Both the position numbers and the translations under genes were made by a program. Of a stretch of DNA of 53,796 bases, positions 1 through 8,597 are shown piece after piece; the first letter of the stretch is position 1; every line of letters starts with the position of its first letter. A model generated the notes under the pieces. It saw only the letters and a list, made by a program, of their open reading frames with translations, made no database searches and was not told the DNA's origin. Source of the stretch: Pseudomonadales bacterium (GTDB lineage: Bacteria > Pseudomonadota > Gammaproteobacteria > Pseudomonadales > Alcanivoracaceae); the NCBI GenBank assembly GCA_022360555.1, contig JAKSCQ010000155.1, positions 1 through 53,796 of the forward strand, written 5' to 3'.

Positions 1-315
1 GGAGCCTCTGAATAACTCCTTGCATGCTCAGTCTTTCAGGCTGGTTCGCGCCCCTCGGCAAAAGGTAAAGAGGGGCACAATTTTGAAGGTGTATGTCCAT
101 CCATCGACCTCTTCACCTTCAAAGAACGTGTAACGACGAGTACGGGCCAGCCTGGAAGACCCGGAGCACACTGGCGTGCATAAAAGCGAGGCCTGAAGCG
201 TACATCTGCTGCGCCTTGCCTCTAGGAAAGGGAACCACCCTGTCCGTCGAGACAAGACACAACAGCTGCACGCTTCAGGTCTCGCTGAGCACGCAAGGAG
301 TTATTCAGAGGCTCC
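1..315. mobile_element. MITE-like element with 31-bp terminal inverted repeats
   Basis: Bases 1-31 are the reverse complement of 285-315 at 30 of 31 positions; each end begins GGAGCCTCTGAATAACTCC. Between them there is no convincing gene, though a shorter inverted pair (TTTGAAGGTG near 83, CACCTTCAAA near 113) is visible. Size and structure fit a non-autonomous miniature element. The first base after the right end starts CTAG, and a solo copy of the 19-nt end at 32929-32947 is followed by TTAA; both fit the YTAR-type target of IS5-like elements (inference). The left target duplicate would lie outside the window. Confidence 0.7.
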
Positions 316-921
316 CTAGCGATCATGCATCCCCAGCCCTTCCATGATTCGCGGGATGCATTTTTCTACCCGTGATGCCCGGGTGGAGGATTGTTTGGCC
401 GAGGCAAAATGCAGCAGGTAGCCCCTTTGCCTGCCGGGGGTCAGGGCCTCGAATGCCGTTTTCAGCGCCGGGTCGCTATCCAGCCGGCGCTGGAATTCTT
501 CTGGCACGGCAAAGTCTTCCGTCTTCTTGAAGGTGACTTCCAAGCCCGCCTTTTCGGCTTCCACCGCTTCCAGAATATAAGCCCGGATTGTTGCCGCCAG
601 GGCATCGATTTGCCGGACATCCGTAAACTGGATACGACGGGCGGACTGGGTATTTTCCCCCGGTTTTTCCAGAACGCCTTCAGGGTCCTTGAGCAAGGCT
701 CCCTTGGTGAACAGGATTGCGCAAGTATCCTTGAAGCCTTGCAGGATGATGACATTGCTGCCCTCGAAGGTGTAACAGGGCTTTCCCCATTTCAGTTCTT
801 CCTGCAGGGGAGACGCCAGCGCAATGTCCCGCAGACGGGCCAGTTCCTTCTGCCATTTTCCTCCCTTGAGCATGTAGGCATTGACTCTGGGATGCTTCTT
901 TTTGTTGATGTCCGACGTCAT
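316..921 (-). CDS. YdeI/OmpD-associated family protein with DUF1801-like domain
   Basis: A 201-aa cytosolic protein. The N-terminal half (about residues 15-120, with ELKWGKPCYTFEGSNV and FTKGALLKDP) is a DUF1801/YdhG-like fold. The C-terminal part (FAVPEEFQRRLDSDPALKTAFEALTPGRQRGYLLHF, here in two pieces around residues 135-175) is the YdeI/OmpD-associated signature ending in a basic SAKQSSTRASRVEKC stretch. In enterobacteria YdeI is linked to resistance to polymyxin and bacteriocins, but the molecular role is unclear. The ATG at 921 has AAGGA upstream. The TAG stop at 316-318 directly abuts the MITE-like element, so the element may have changed or trimmed the 3' end. Confidence 0.85.
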   Translation of the reverse strand: MTSDINKKKHPRVNAYMLKGGKWQKELARLRDIALASPLQEELKWGKPCYTFEGSNVIILQGFKDTCAILFTKGALLKDPEGVLEKPGENTQSARRIQFTDVRQIDALAATIRAYILEAVEAEKAGLEVTFKKTEDFAVPEEFQRRLDSDPALKTAFEALTPGRQRGYLLHFASAKQSSTRASRVEKCIPRIMEGLGMHDR

Positions 922-1064
922 GGCTAGTCATCCTTTTCCGCGTAATGCCATTGGCGTTATAAACAACTCCTTGTGTTCTGTCACTTGTCAGCGCTTGAAT
1001 GCCCTGCCCAGAATGAGACACATAAAAACAATCGTCTCGGCCTGTATCTACGGGAGGTATCATC

Positions 1065-1958
1065 ATGACAACCGGTGCATCCAGACAAACGCCTGTGGCA
1101 TTGGGTCCGGATTCCCTGGCCTGGAAGCATGCAGGCGACAACCTCCAGCTACTGATGGCCGGGACCACCCTGTTGCTGCAGGTGTCTCACCCGGTTGTCG
1201 GTGCCGGTGTTGGCGATCATTCGGTGTTCAAAAACGACCCCTGGGGCCGCTTGCAACGCACCACGGAGTGGGGGCTGCGCCTGCTGTATGGCGGCCAGGA
1301 AGGGTCGCCGCAAGCCGGCCAGGCGCTGCGCGATATGCATCGCAACACCAAGGGCACCGATGACAAGGGACGCCGCTACTTTGCCCTGGACCCGGAGGCC
1401 TACGCCTGGGTGCACCTGACCACCTACTACGCCATGGTTATCAGCCAGCGGCTGTTTGGCGAGCGGGCTTTCTCCCGGGAAGAAGAAACACAGCTTTATC
1501 AGGAATGGCTGCAGCAGGGCCGCGTGCTGGGCATTCGCGACCAGGACATGCCCCAGGATGTGACCTCGTTCTGGCTGTATCTCCACGACATGGTGGAACA
1601 ACGGCTGGAGAGCACCGACACCGCCCGTTACCTGCTGGATGTCAGCCTGCGCCAGGTGAAGAAACCTCCCCAGCTATCAGGGGTACCGGACTGGCTGTGG
1701 AATGCGCTCTACCGGCAGCTTGGCAAGGGCGCGACCCTTAACACCTACGCCACCATGCCGGACGGATTACGCCGCAAACTGGGCGTGCCCTGGGATGCCC
1801 GGCTAGCGCGCCGGTTTGCCCGCAAACGCGCCTTTATTCGCCGTGCCCTGCCGCTGGTGCCGGCGAAAATTCGTTACCTGCCTCCTGCCTACCTGGCGGT
1901 GAAAGGCAGGCTGGATGAACTGAGACCCGTCAGGCCCACGGCGAATTTCCTGCCTTGA
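1065..1958 (+). CDS. Oxygenase MpaB family protein (DUF2236)
   Basis: A 297-aa protein of the MpaB/MpaB'/rubber-oxygenase (DUF2236) family, haem-type oxygenases related to latex-clearing protein. Visible family features are the N-terminal LLLQVSHPVVGAGVGDHS segment (about residues 36-53) with the conserved His, the PWGRLQRTTEWGLRLLYGG segment, and the EAYAWVHLTTYYAMV region with a second conserved His near residue 117. No signal peptide is evident, unlike secreted rubber oxygenases. GGGAGG sits 8 nt before the ATG. It is divergent from the YdeI-like gene and appears monocistronic; the substrate cannot be read from sequence. Confidence 0.85.
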   Translation: MTTGASRQTPVALGPDSLAWKHAGDNLQLLMAGTTLLLQVSHPVVGAGVGDHSVFKNDPWGRLQRTTEWGLRLLYGGQEGSPQAGQALRDMHRNTKGTDDKGRRYFALDPEAYAWVHLTTYYAMVISQRLFGERAFSREEETQLYQEWLQQGRVLGIRDQDMPQDVTSFWLYLHDMVEQRLESTDTARYLLDVSLRQVKKPPQLSGVPDWLWNALYRQLGKGATLNTYATMPDGLRRKLGVPWDARLARRFARKRAFIRRALPLVPAKIRYLPPAYLAVKGRLDELRPVRPTANFLP

Positions 1959-1968
1959 GAACGTCGCA

Positions 1969-2055
1969 TTCGCACGAGTTTCGAGTTTCGAGTTGCGAAA
2001 GGCGAAACCTGTGAGCCGGGTTTGGGTTTTCGCAACTCAACACTCGTGACTCGTC
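1969..2055. repeat. Tandem CGAGTTT repeat and inverted repeat between convergent genes
   Basis: A short tandem run (CGAGTTTCGAGTTTCGAGTT) is followed about 40 nt later by TTTTCGCAACTCAACACTCG. GAGTTGCGAAA and TTTCGCAACTC can pair to form a stem. The element lies between the 3' ends of the MpaB-like and DUF5924 genes, so it may end transcription in both directions, but no U-tract is present. Confidence 0.45.
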
Positions 2056-2068
2056 TACTGACGTCACC

Positions 2069-3067
2069 TCAGGGCGTGATATAGAAGCGCATGACGCCGA
2101 TGATCTGGTTGTCCGCGGTACGCACCTCCACCCGCCAGCGGCCTGCCGAAGGCACGGGGATATGGCGCTTGTGTGACCAGGTACGAAAGCCCGACTCGCG
2201 TCCGCCGTGGACCTTCAACGCAATGCGGTCCACCTGTTCACCGTTATGGAACCAGTGGTGATACACCTCCTGCCCCAGTCCCAGTGGCGCCTTGATGGCG
2301 GTATAAGCGTACAGGCCGCCGGTGACTTCCTCGCTGGAAAACACCTCGCCAGTGACCAGCGGCTGGCGTTCCTGGCGGCTGAACGACAGGGCCATGGCCC
2401 GTTCTTCCAGTGACAGGGTCAAAGGCGGCACCAGAGGCGCCAGCCAACGGGGAGCCAGGGCAATCAGGCAGGAAACGGCGATCAGCCCCGCCCAGCGGAA
2501 CCACTTTCGCGGCCCGCCCAATCGCCAGAAACTGGGCAAGGCAAACAGGGCGGTGAGCCAGCCGGCCCAGGTCAGGGCAGCATCCGTACTCCAGTGGAAG
2601 ATCAGGGGCAGCAGCACCAGCAAGGCCACAAACAGCGCCCAGGCATGGAAACCGAAGTACAGGGCCCGGTGCCGGGCCAGCCAGAAATAGATGGGGTCGA
2701 TAATGCTGATCAGGGCGGCGCTGATCACCAGGGTGGTAAAGAAAATGTATTCCGCCCCGCCCGACCATTGCAGCAACACGAACGGCAGACTGAAGAAGAA
2801 GGCCTCCTGGTGGACCGCCTGCAACATCAGTTTCAGCAAGCCCTGGGACACGTTCTCCATGGCAGTACCGGCGAAACGCTGCTGCCACAGCCCCTCGGTA
2901 AGCAATAGCAGCCAACTGACCACCAGAAAGCCGGTAAGCACCGCCGCCAGCCAGGGCTGGCGCTCCACCAGAAAATAGCTGCTCAGGCCCAGGGCGAAGC
3001 TGAGCAGCGCCCACAGGTGACGGATCTGGTAAAGCTTGTTGGAAAGGGCTTGTAGCGTGACTGGCAA
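2069..3067 (-). CDS. DUF5924 family membrane protein with C-terminal DUF2914 domain
   Basis: A 332-aa inner-membrane protein. Roughly residues 15-210 hold about seven hydrophobic segments (for example LWALLSFALGLSSYFLV and AAVLTGFLVVSWLLLL), matching DUF5924. The last about 110 residues (GGLYAYTAIKAPLGLGQEVY, then GRWRVEVRTADNQIIGVMRF) match DUF2914, a beta-rich domain probably periplasmic. The only fitting start is TTG at 3067, with GGAG 9 nt upstream; no in-frame ATG occurs in the first 50 codons. Function is unknown. It is the last gene before a 313-bp gap and appears monocistronic. Confidence 0.85.
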   Translation of the reverse strand: MPVTLQALSNKLYQIRHLWALLSFALGLSSYFLVERQPWLAAVLTGFLVVSWLLLLTEGLWQQRFAGTAMENVSQGLLKLMLQAVHQEAFFFSLPFVLLQWSGGAEYIFFTTLVISAALISIIDPIYFWLARHRALYFGFHAWALFVALLVLLPLIFHWSTDAALTWAGWLTALFALPSFWRLGGPRKWFRWAGLIAVSCLIALAPRWLAPLVPPLTLSLEERAMALSFSRQERQPLVTGEVFSSEEVTGGLYAYTAIKAPLGLGQEVYHHWFHNGEQVDRIALKVHGGRESGFRTWSHKRHIPVPSAGRWRVEVRTADNQIIGVMRFYITP

Positions 3068-3380
3068 GGGGGTGGCTCCGTCAAGGTTTGGCTGTTCGAC
3101 GTACTATAGTCACCAGGGTTCCCGGTGGCGGTAAGAATCCGCTTCAGGGGCGGCGGAGTGAGCACAATTGTCGGCTGTTGGCATCGTTGATGGGCAGGTC
3201 TGTGGACGGATAGCCCTGACCGCCTGCGGGCAATTTTTACCAGTACCGTTCGCGGTCGAACGACCGTATTCGCTACGCTCACCCGTCGGGCCGCACGGAA
3301 CTACGTGCGTGACTCCGCTGCGCTCCGTTCCCACAGCGGCTTTGCAGAAAGGTGGGGGCGCGGCCCGGGGCCGCGCGGGG
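3068..3380. other. Intergenic region with REP-like palindromes
   Basis: The 313 bp between oadB and the DUF5924 gene contain no credible gene. Bases 3253-3266 form the palindrome CGGTCG-AA-CGACCG, identical to the core of a REP-like element at 8478-8491. Further short GC-rich inverted repeats follow to about 3340. A stem GCGCGGCC-CGG-GGCCGCGC at about 3359-3377 sits just after the oadB stop on the minus strand, but without a U-tract. Confidence 0.6.
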
Positions 3381-4679
3381 TTAGCCTGCGAAGTTGAGGA
3401 GCACGCCGGCGGCCACGGCAGAGCCGATGACGCCGGCCACATTGGGCCCCATGGCATGCATGAGCAGGAAGTTGTGGGGGTTGGCGTCCAGGCCGACCTT
3501 GTTGGCCACCCGGGCCGCCATGGGGACGGCGGACACGCCAGCGGCACCGATGATGGGATTGACCGGATGGTGGCTGAAACGGTTGAGCAGCTTGCCCATG
3601 ATCACGCCCGTGGCGGTGCCGATCATGAAGGCCGCCAGACCCAATGCCAGAATCCCCAGGGTTTCCATTACCAGAAATTTTTCCGCACTCAGTTTCGAGC
3701 CCACGGCCAGCCCCAACATGATGGTCACCACATTGATCAGGGCACCACTGGTGGTATCCACCAGGCGGTTCACCACGCCAGATTCCTTCATCAGATTACC
3801 GAAGCAGAACATGCCCAGCAGCGGTGCCGCATCCGGCAACACCATGGCCACCAGGATCAGCAGCAGTACCGGGAACAGGATCTTTTCCACCTGGCTCACC
3901 GGACGCAACTGCTCCATCTTGATCTTGCGTTCGTTTTCCGAAGTGAGTGCGCGGATGATTGGCGGCTGAATGATAGGTACCAGCGCCATGTAGGAATAGG
4001 CTGCCACGGCAATGGCGCCGAGCAGCTCCGGGGCCAGCTTGGTGGTCACATAAATCGAGGTAGGACCGTCCGCGCCACCAATGATGCCGATGGCTGCGGC
4101 ATCGGCCAGGGAAAAATCCAGCCCCACCCAGTTCAACGCCAGGGCGCCCAACAGCGCGGCGAAGATACCAAACTGGGCCGCAGCCCCCAGCAGCAGGGTA
4201 CGCGGGTTGGCCAGCAGCGGGCCAAAGTCGGTCATGGCCCCCACGCCCATGAAAATCAGCAGCGGGAAAATCCCCGTTGTCAGGCCGGCGGTATAAATCA
4301 GGTAGAGAATACCGTCCCCATAGTTGGCCTTCACGGCCAGATGGTGAAGCTGGTCCTGTACTGCCGGTCCGGCGGCCTCCGCCGCCTTGTACAGGGCTTC
4401 GCGCCCGGCGGCCGGGTCCATGCCCAGCACCTGGGCCATGCTGGTGAGCAGATCCTGGCTACCGAAATGCAGCGCCTGGCTGATGGCCGATTCCGCCAGG
4501 CCCGCCACCGGGATATTGGCGAGGATGCCACCGAAGCCGATGGGTACCAGCAACAGGGGTTCGAATTTCTTGTTGATGGCCAGCCACAGCAACCCCAGGC
4601 AGACCAGGATCATCACCAGTTGCCCGCCCCCGATATGAAACAGGCCGGTGCTGTGCCAGAGCGTTTCCAGTTTATCCAT
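3381..4679 (-). CDS. oadB: Oxaloacetate decarboxylase, beta subunit (Na+-translocating)
   Basis: A 432-aa polytopic membrane subunit that couples decarboxylation of the carboxybiotin carried by OadA to Na+ export. The family region [21 protein letters not shown] (about residues 195-215, here one base group shorter in print: [19 protein letters not shown]) holds the conserved Asp needed for Na+ translocation, and [16 protein letters not shown] near the C terminus is also typical. Length matches the family. The ATG overlaps the end of oadA by 8 bp, so translation is probably coupled. It is the third gene of oadG-oadA-oadB. Confidence 0.97.
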   Translation of the reverse strand: MDKLETLWHSTGLFHIGGGQLVMILVCLGLLWLAINKKFEPLLLVPIGFGGILANIPVAGLAESAISQALHFGSQDLLTSMAQVLGMDPAAGREALYKAAEAAGPAVQDQLHHLAVKANYGDGILYLIYTAGLTTGIFPLLIFMGVGAMTDFGPLLANPRTLLLGAAAQFGIFAALLGALALNWVGLDFSLADAAAIGIIGGADGPTSIYVTTKLAPELLGAIAVAAYSYMALVPIIQPPIIRALTSENERKIKMEQLRPVSQVEKILFPVLLLILVAMVLPDAAPLLGMFCFGNLMKESGVVNRLVDTTSGALINVVTIMLGLAVGSKLSAEKFLVMETLGILALGLAAFMIGTATGVIMGKLLNRFSHHPVNPIIGAAGVSAVPMAARVANKVGLDANPHNFLLMHAMGPNVAGVIGSAVAAGVLLNFAG

Positions 4680-6468
4680 GGGCGGGCTCCACGCTGAGCA
4701 GGGTCTGGCCCACCGTCACGGCATCCCCTTCCTTCACCGACAGTTCGGTCACGATGCCGGCGTGGGAGCTGGAGACGTCCGTTTCCATTTTCATGGCTTC
4801 CAGCACCATGATCTTCTGACCCTCGGTGACCCGGTCGCCGGGTTTGACCAACACCTTGAAGATGTTACCGGCCAGCGGTGCCGGGACCGGTACGCTGTTG
4901 GCGGGGTCGCCGGCCACCGGCGCCGCCGGGGCAGAGTCCCCCGCTGCATCACCGATGGGCTTGATGCCGGTCACGTCGCCTCCGTCACTGACCTTGACGG
5001 TGTACTGCTTGCCGTCCACCGCCACGGTATAAACCCCTTCGCTGTTACCCCCGGCTGGCGCCTGCTGGCCACTCGGTACCGGTTCGAAGGCGGAGGGATC
5101 ACCGCGTTTTTCCAGAAAGCGCAGGCCGATCTGCGGAAACAGGGCATAGGTCAGTACATCATCATCGCGGCGGTCACCCTCGGACAGGGACAAGCCCTTT
5201 TCTTCCGCGAGTCTGGCAACCTCATCGCGCAGGCTGTTCATTTCGTGGTCGATCAGGTCAGCCGGGCGGCAGGTCACCGGCTCGTCCCCTTCCAGGGCCC
5301 GGGCCTGCAAGTCGGCATTGAATGCCGCCGGCGCGGCGCCGTATTCGCCCCGCAGAATGCCGCGGGTTTCCTTGCTGAGCGCCTTGTAACGCTCGCCGGA
5401 GAGCACATTGAGCACCGCCTGGGTACCCACGATCTGCGAGGTGGGCGTTACCAGCGGGATGTAGCCCAGGTCCTTGCGTACCACGGGGATTTCATCCAGC
5501 ACATCGTCAAAACGGTCACTGGCGCCCTGCTCCCTGAGCTGGCTTTCCATGTTGGTGAGCATGCCGCCCGGTACCTGGGCCACCAGAATGCGGGCATCCA
5601 CACCGCGCAGGCTGCCTTCGAACTGCGCGTACTTCTTGCGCACCTCGCGAAAGTAGCCGGCAATCCGGTTGAGTTTTTTCAGGTCCAGGCCGGTATCACG
5701 ATCGGTGCCTTCCAGCATGGCCACCACGGCCTCGGTGGGGCTGTGGCCATAGGTCATGGACATGGAGGAAATGGCCGTGTCCACATTGTCGATGCCGGCT
5801 TCCGCCGCCTTCAGGGCGGTGGCCGTGGACAGCCCGGTGGTGGCGTGGCACTGCATATGCACCGGAATGGACAATGTCTCCTTGAGGCGCTTGACCAGTT
5901 CATAGGCCACCGACGGACGCAACAGCCCGGCCATATCCTTGATCGCCACGGAATGAGCGCCCATCTGCTCGATCACTTTGCCCTGCTCCACCCACATGTC
6001 CAGGGTGTGCACCGGGCTGACGGTGTAGGCAATGGTGCCCTGGGCATGCTTGCCCTGCTTGATGACGGCAGCAATGGCGCGCTCGATATTGCGCATGTCG
6101 TTCATGGCATCGAACACCCGGAACACGTCCACCCCGTTTTCCGCCGCCCGCTCCACGAAGGTATCCACCACATCGTCCGCATAGTGGCGATAGCCCAGCA
6201 GGTTCTGGCCACGCAGGAGCATCTGCTGGGGCGTGTTGGGCATGGCGTTTTTCAGCTCACGGATACGCTCCCACGGGTCTTCACCCAGATAACGGATACA
6301 GGCATCGAAGGTGGCACCGCCCCAGGATTCCAGGGACCAGAAACCGATCTCGTCCAGCTCGGCGGCAATGGGCAGCATGTCGTCCAGACGCATGCGGGTG
6401 GCAAACAGGGACTGGTGGGCATCGCGCAGCACCACATCGGTGATGCCCAACGGCTTGCGATCACTCAT
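4672..6468 (-). CDS. oadA: Oxaloacetate decarboxylase, alpha subunit (biotin-containing)
   Basis: A 598-aa carboxyltransferase that moves CO2 from oxaloacetate to its own biotin. The N-terminal TIM-barrel begins [20 protein letters not shown] and carries the [13 protein letters not shown] signature. A conserved carboxylase domain follows. An Ala/Pro linker (about residues 490-520) leads to the biotinyl domain with EAMKMETD; the biotinylated Lys is residue 560. The ATG at 6468 was chosen because this is the family start; an open frame further upstream is only the shadow of oadG. The stop lies inside the oadB start region (8-bp overlap). Confidence 0.97.
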   Translation of the reverse strand: MSDRKPLGITDVVLRDAHQSLFATRMRLDDMLPIAAELDEIGFWSLESWGGATFDACIRYLGEDPWERIRELKNAMPNTPQQMLLRGQNLLGYRHYADDVVDTFVERAAENGVDVFRVFDAMNDMRNIERAIAAVIKQGKHAQGTIAYTVSPVHTLDMWVEQGKVIEQMGAHSVAIKDMAGLLRPSVAYELVKRLKETLSIPVHMQCHATTGLSTATALKAAEAGIDNVDTAISSMSMTYGHSPTEAVVAMLEGTDRDTGLDLKKLNRIAGYFREVRKKYAQFEGSLRGVDARILVAQVPGGMLTNMESQLREQGASDRFDDVLDEIPVVRKDLGYIPLVTPTSQIVGTQAVLNVLSGERYKALSKETRGILRGEYGAAPAAFNADLQARALEGDEPVTCRPADLIDHEMNSLRDEVARLAEEKGLSLSEGDRRDDDVLTYALFPQIGLRFLEKRGDPSAFEPVPSGQQAPAGGNSEGVYTVAVDGKQYTVKVSDGGDVTGIKPIGDAAGDSAPAAPVAGDPANSVPVPAPLAGNIFKVLVKPGDRVTEGQKIMVLEAMKMETDVSSSHAGIVTELSVKEGDAVTVGQTLLSVEPAHG

Positions 6469-6481
6469 GAGAATTTCCGGG

Positions 6482-6730
6482 TTATGACTGGGAAGACTGC
6501 CGGTGCAGACGCACCGCCTGTTCGATGGCCTTGATGACCGCCGGTGAGGGCGCGGCCGTCGCGGGGATGGATGCCGAAGCCGGAGGCTCGGGCTCAACCG
6601 GTTGATGGCCGAAACGCTGCACCAGTGCGGACATCAGCGTCGTGACCCCGACCAGAAGGACCAGAAAGACAAACACGACCCCCATGCCGATCAGCATGAG
6701 CTCCAGGCCCTGTGTCATCAGTGCATTCAT
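6482..6730 (-). CDS. oadG: Oxaloacetate decarboxylase, gamma subunit
   Basis: An 82-aa subunit with one N-terminal transmembrane helix ([21 protein letters not shown], residues about 8-29 in two overlapping hydrophobic blocks) followed by a Pro/Ala-rich linker and a short soluble tail. OadG anchors and stabilises the OadA-OadB complex and can bind zinc through C-terminal His residues; the tail here has only one His (VRLHRQS). AAGGAG lies 6 nt before the ATG. It is the first gene of oadGAB, 13 bp ahead of oadA. Confidence 0.93.
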   Translation of the reverse strand: MNALMTQGLELMLIGMGVVFVFLVLLVGVTTLMSALVQRFGHQPVEPEPPASASIPATAAPSPAVIKAIEQAVRLHRQSSQS

Positions 6731-6854
6731 GGAACGCTCCTTCAGAGTTCCGTTAGCGGTATCGGTTGCCGCGGGCACGAGTGGGAAGACCGGCCGAATC
6801 AGCCCGTTCCCCGACGACCTTTTGGGTCACGCTATCTCACGCCGGGTTTCAGGC

Positions 6855-6883
6855 AATGTAGAGGGATTGTCGACAATCTGCAA
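6855..6883 (-). promoter_or_regulatory. Sigma70-type promoter with embedded palindromic operator for oadGAB
   Basis: On the minus strand, TTGCAG (6878-6883) and TACATT (6855-6860) are separated by exactly 17 bp. The spacer holds most of the perfect 14-bp palindrome GATTGTCGACAATC (6865-6878). The TTGTCGACAA core resembles operators of FadR-subfamily GntR repressors (TnGT..ACnA). Position between -35 and -10 suggests repression of oadGAB; the identity of the regulator is inference. The 5' leader would be about 120 nt. Confidence 0.65.
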
Positions 6884-7168
6884 TGAGACGACTGTATGGG
6901 TCGGGTGGTGGTTTTGATCAATAAACAGGTTGAAGCGAAGCAGGAAACTGTCGTAGCCGAGAACAACAATGGTTGCGGAGAACATCCCGGCACAGAGGGA
7001 ACGCGGGCTGGCCCGGACGTCTGATGCCGGCGGTCTGACGCCAAAACCGAAACCGGCTTGGCTTCATGCTTCCCAAGCGACCGGAGAGCAAATGCAGTGA
7101 GTACAGGGGGACGGTACTCTACGTCTCACTGATCACTAGTCATCCCGGCGGTATTCGCTGCGCAGGAC
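6884..7168. other. Intergenic region upstream of the oad promoter
   Basis: This 285-bp stretch between the oad promoter and the tRNA terminator shows no open frame with a ribosome site or family resemblance, and no clear RNA structure. Confidence 0.5.
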
Positions 7169-7169
7169 C

Positions 7170-7206
7170 AAAAAAAAGGGGCTCCCGATTGGGAGCCCCT
7201 TTTTTC
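7170..7206 (-). terminator. Rho-independent terminator after tRNA-Arg
   Basis: Stem GGGGCTCCC / GGGAGCCCC with loop GATT, flanked by A8 on one side and T6 on the other, so it can act in both directions. It lies just 3' of the minus-strand tRNA gene. Confidence 0.9.
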
Positions 7207-7212
7207 TCTGTA

Positions 7213-7289
7213 TGGCGCACCGGGGAGGATTCGAACCCCCGACCTACTGGTTCGTAGCCAGTTGCTCTATCCAACTGAGCTACCGGTGC
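7213..7289 (-). tRNA. tRNA-Arg (anticodon ACG)
   Basis: A 77-nt tRNA read on the minus strand. The acceptor stem GCACCGG / CCGGTGC pairs perfectly, the discriminator is G and CCA is encoded. The D-arm has GCTCAGTTGGATAGAGC, and the T-arm has GGGGGTTCGAATCCTCC. The anticodon loop is CTACGAA, giving anticodon ACG, read as ICG after deamination; the enzyme for that editing, TadA, is encoded at 30598-31050 in this window. Confidence 0.97.
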
Positions 7290-7379
7290 GTGTCTCGTTG
7301 CTGTATCGCCCCGAGAGGCTGCGCATTATTCCGAAAGCCCTGCTGGGAGTCAAGCGCCCGTCGCTTAAAAGTTCAGCAA

Positions 7380-7859
7380 TCAGTCTTCTGCTGTTTCCAT
7401 CTGTTTTTGCAGGTAATTTTCAACGCCAACCAGCTTGATCAGGCTGAGCTGGGTTTCCAGCCAGTCGATGTGTTCTTCCTCGGATTCCAGGATTTCCTTG
7501 AGCAGGTTACGGCTGATGTAGTCCTGGATGGATTCGCAGTAGGCAATGCCTTCGCGCAGGTCCGGTACAGCCATTTTTTCCAGCTTCAAGTCGCACTCCA
7601 GCATCTCTTTGGTGTTCTCGCCGATCATCAGCTTGCCCAGATCCTGCAGGTTGGGCACACCTTCCAGGAACAGAATCCGCTCGACCAGCCAGTCAGCGTG
7701 TTTCATCTCGTCGATGGACTCGTGGTATTCCTTTTCGTACAGCGCCTGGAGGCCCCAGTCCTTGTACATCTTGGCATGCAGGAAGTACTGGTTGATTGCC
7801 ACGAGCTCGTTGCCGAGTGCCCGGTTCAGGTACTCAATCGCCTTGGCGTCGCCTTTCAT
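7380..7859 (-). CDS. bfr: Bacterioferritin
   Basis: A 159-aa iron-storage subunit that assembles into a 24-mer with haem at dimer interfaces. The haem ligand Met52 (DEMKH) and ferroxidase residues Glu18, Glu51 and His54 are present, with the second half-site in SEEEHIDW (Glu127/His130 region). Length is standard. GGAG lies about 8 nt before the ATG. It follows bfd on the same strand with 135 bp between and a terminator in the gap, so it probably has its own promoter. Confidence 0.97.
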   Translation of the reverse strand: MKGDAKAIEYLNRALGNELVAINQYFLHAKMYKDWGLQALYEKEYHESIDEMKHADWLVERILFLEGVPNLQDLGKLMIGENTKEMLECDLKLEKMAVPDLREGIAYCESIQDYISRNLLKEILESEEEHIDWLETQLSLIKLVGVENYLQKQMETAED

Positions 7860-7947
7860 GGGGGTATCTCCGTCCTGTGAACATTGGGATATTTGGGGTT
7901 ACCCCCTATTGTTCAGCATGGGTATGACGGAAACAAGGCAGGAATGC

Positions 7948-7974
7948 AAAAAAGCGCTTGCAATACAAGCGCTT
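7948..7974 (-). terminator. Rho-independent terminator after bfd
   Basis: Arms AAGCGCTTG (7952-7960) and CAAGCGCTT (7966-7974) are perfect inverted copies around a 5-nt loop, with a U-run following on the minus strand (7948-7953). It would uncouple bfd from bfr. Confidence 0.85.
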
Positions 7975-7994
7975 ATGCTAATGAGAACGATTTT

Positions 7995-8228
7995 TTATGC
8001 GGTTTGAGGCCAGAAGACGACGGCCTCACCACCGGAAGAGTGAGAGAAAGAGGACACCTCGTTTGCGCTACGGGCCTCACGCAGAACGTGGCGGGCGTGA
8101 CGGGCACATTTTCCACACTGACTTCCAACCCCAAGTTCCCGACGAAGATCACGCAGGCTGTCGCAGCCGTCGCCGACCGCTTCCCGTATCTGGTTGTCAG
8201 TAATGCCCTTACAGATGCATACGTACAT
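7995..8228 (-). CDS. bfd: Bacterioferritin-associated ferredoxin
   Basis: A 77-aa [2Fe-2S] protein that binds bacterioferritin and donates electrons to release stored iron. Ligands follow the family pattern: Cys4 and Cys6 (MYVCICKG) and the pair in GSQCGKC. The ATG at 8228 is preferred over an in-frame TTG 18 nt upstream because the family starts MYVCxC. The tail after about residue 57 (SANEVSSFSHSSGGEAVVFW) is longer than in E. coli Bfd and unconserved. A Fur-like box overlaps its promoter, fitting induction under iron limitation. Confidence 0.93.
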   Translation of the reverse strand: MYVCICKGITDNQIREAVGDGCDSLRDLRRELGVGSQCGKCARHARHVLREARSANEVSSFSHSSGGEAVVFWPQTA

Positions 8229-8258
8229 ATAAACGCCATCCCTCAATCTCTGGAGAGG

Positions 8259-8288
8259 ATGCTAACCCTAACGCGAATCATTATCAAC
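8259..8288 (-). promoter_or_regulatory. Promoter of bfd with overlapping Fur-like box
   Basis: On the minus strand TTGATA (8282-8287) and TAGCAT (8259-8264) are spaced by 17 bp. GTTGATAATGATTCGC (8273-8288) carries the GATAATGAT half of the Fur consensus and covers the -35 element. Together with bfd downstream this suggests Fur repression. The second half-site is poor. Confidence 0.6.
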
Positions 8289-8380
8289 TACTTTTGTTAA
8301 GTCGTCATGGAAAATACGAAATAGCGTCATATCGGACAAACCATATACGCATTATTGCTCATTGCGCTTCACCCTACCCC

Positions 8381-8499
8381 GTAGGGCGGCCATTGACCGC
8401 CATCCCTGCCTTTCCTCTGTAACCGGCAACAAAACTGGCATTTGCCATCCAGTGGCATAAGACAAGGATGGTAGTCGCGGTCGAACGACCGCTCCCACA
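8381..8499. repeat. REP-like palindromic elements, two families
   Basis: 8381-8403 reads GTAGGGCGGCCATTGACCGCC, the same family as two copies at 46112-46169. 8475-8499 reads, on minus, TGTGGGAGCGGTCGTTCGAC followed by CGCGA, with palindrome core CGGTCGAACGACCG. That second family (GTnGGAGC, stem, GCGA) recurs at 30479-30500 and 41544-41616. Confidence 0.6.
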
Positions 8500-8545
8500 G
8501 CAGGGGGGGTTCCCGGCCATGGCGGATTGGCCCAATGAGCAAACA

Positions 8546-8574
8546 TAAAAAAACCCCGCCGAGGCGGGGTTTTT
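8546..8574 (-). terminator. Rho-independent terminator of the H1-like gene
   Basis: Stem ACCCCGCC / GGCGGGGT with a 2-nt loop and A7/T5 flanks, located 24 bp after the stop of the histone-like gene on the minus strand. Confidence 0.9.
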
Positions 8575-8597
8575 GTTTCGAAGTATCGCTCCCGGGA

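Noticed and set aside
3168-4697. 509-codon plus-strand frame opposite oadB
   Set aside because: His/Gln-rich shadow of a clearly conserved membrane protein; no ribosome site and no family resemblance.
4648-6534. 628-codon plus-strand frame opposite oadA
   Set aside because: Shadow of oadA in GC-rich DNA; composition is typical of an antisense frame.
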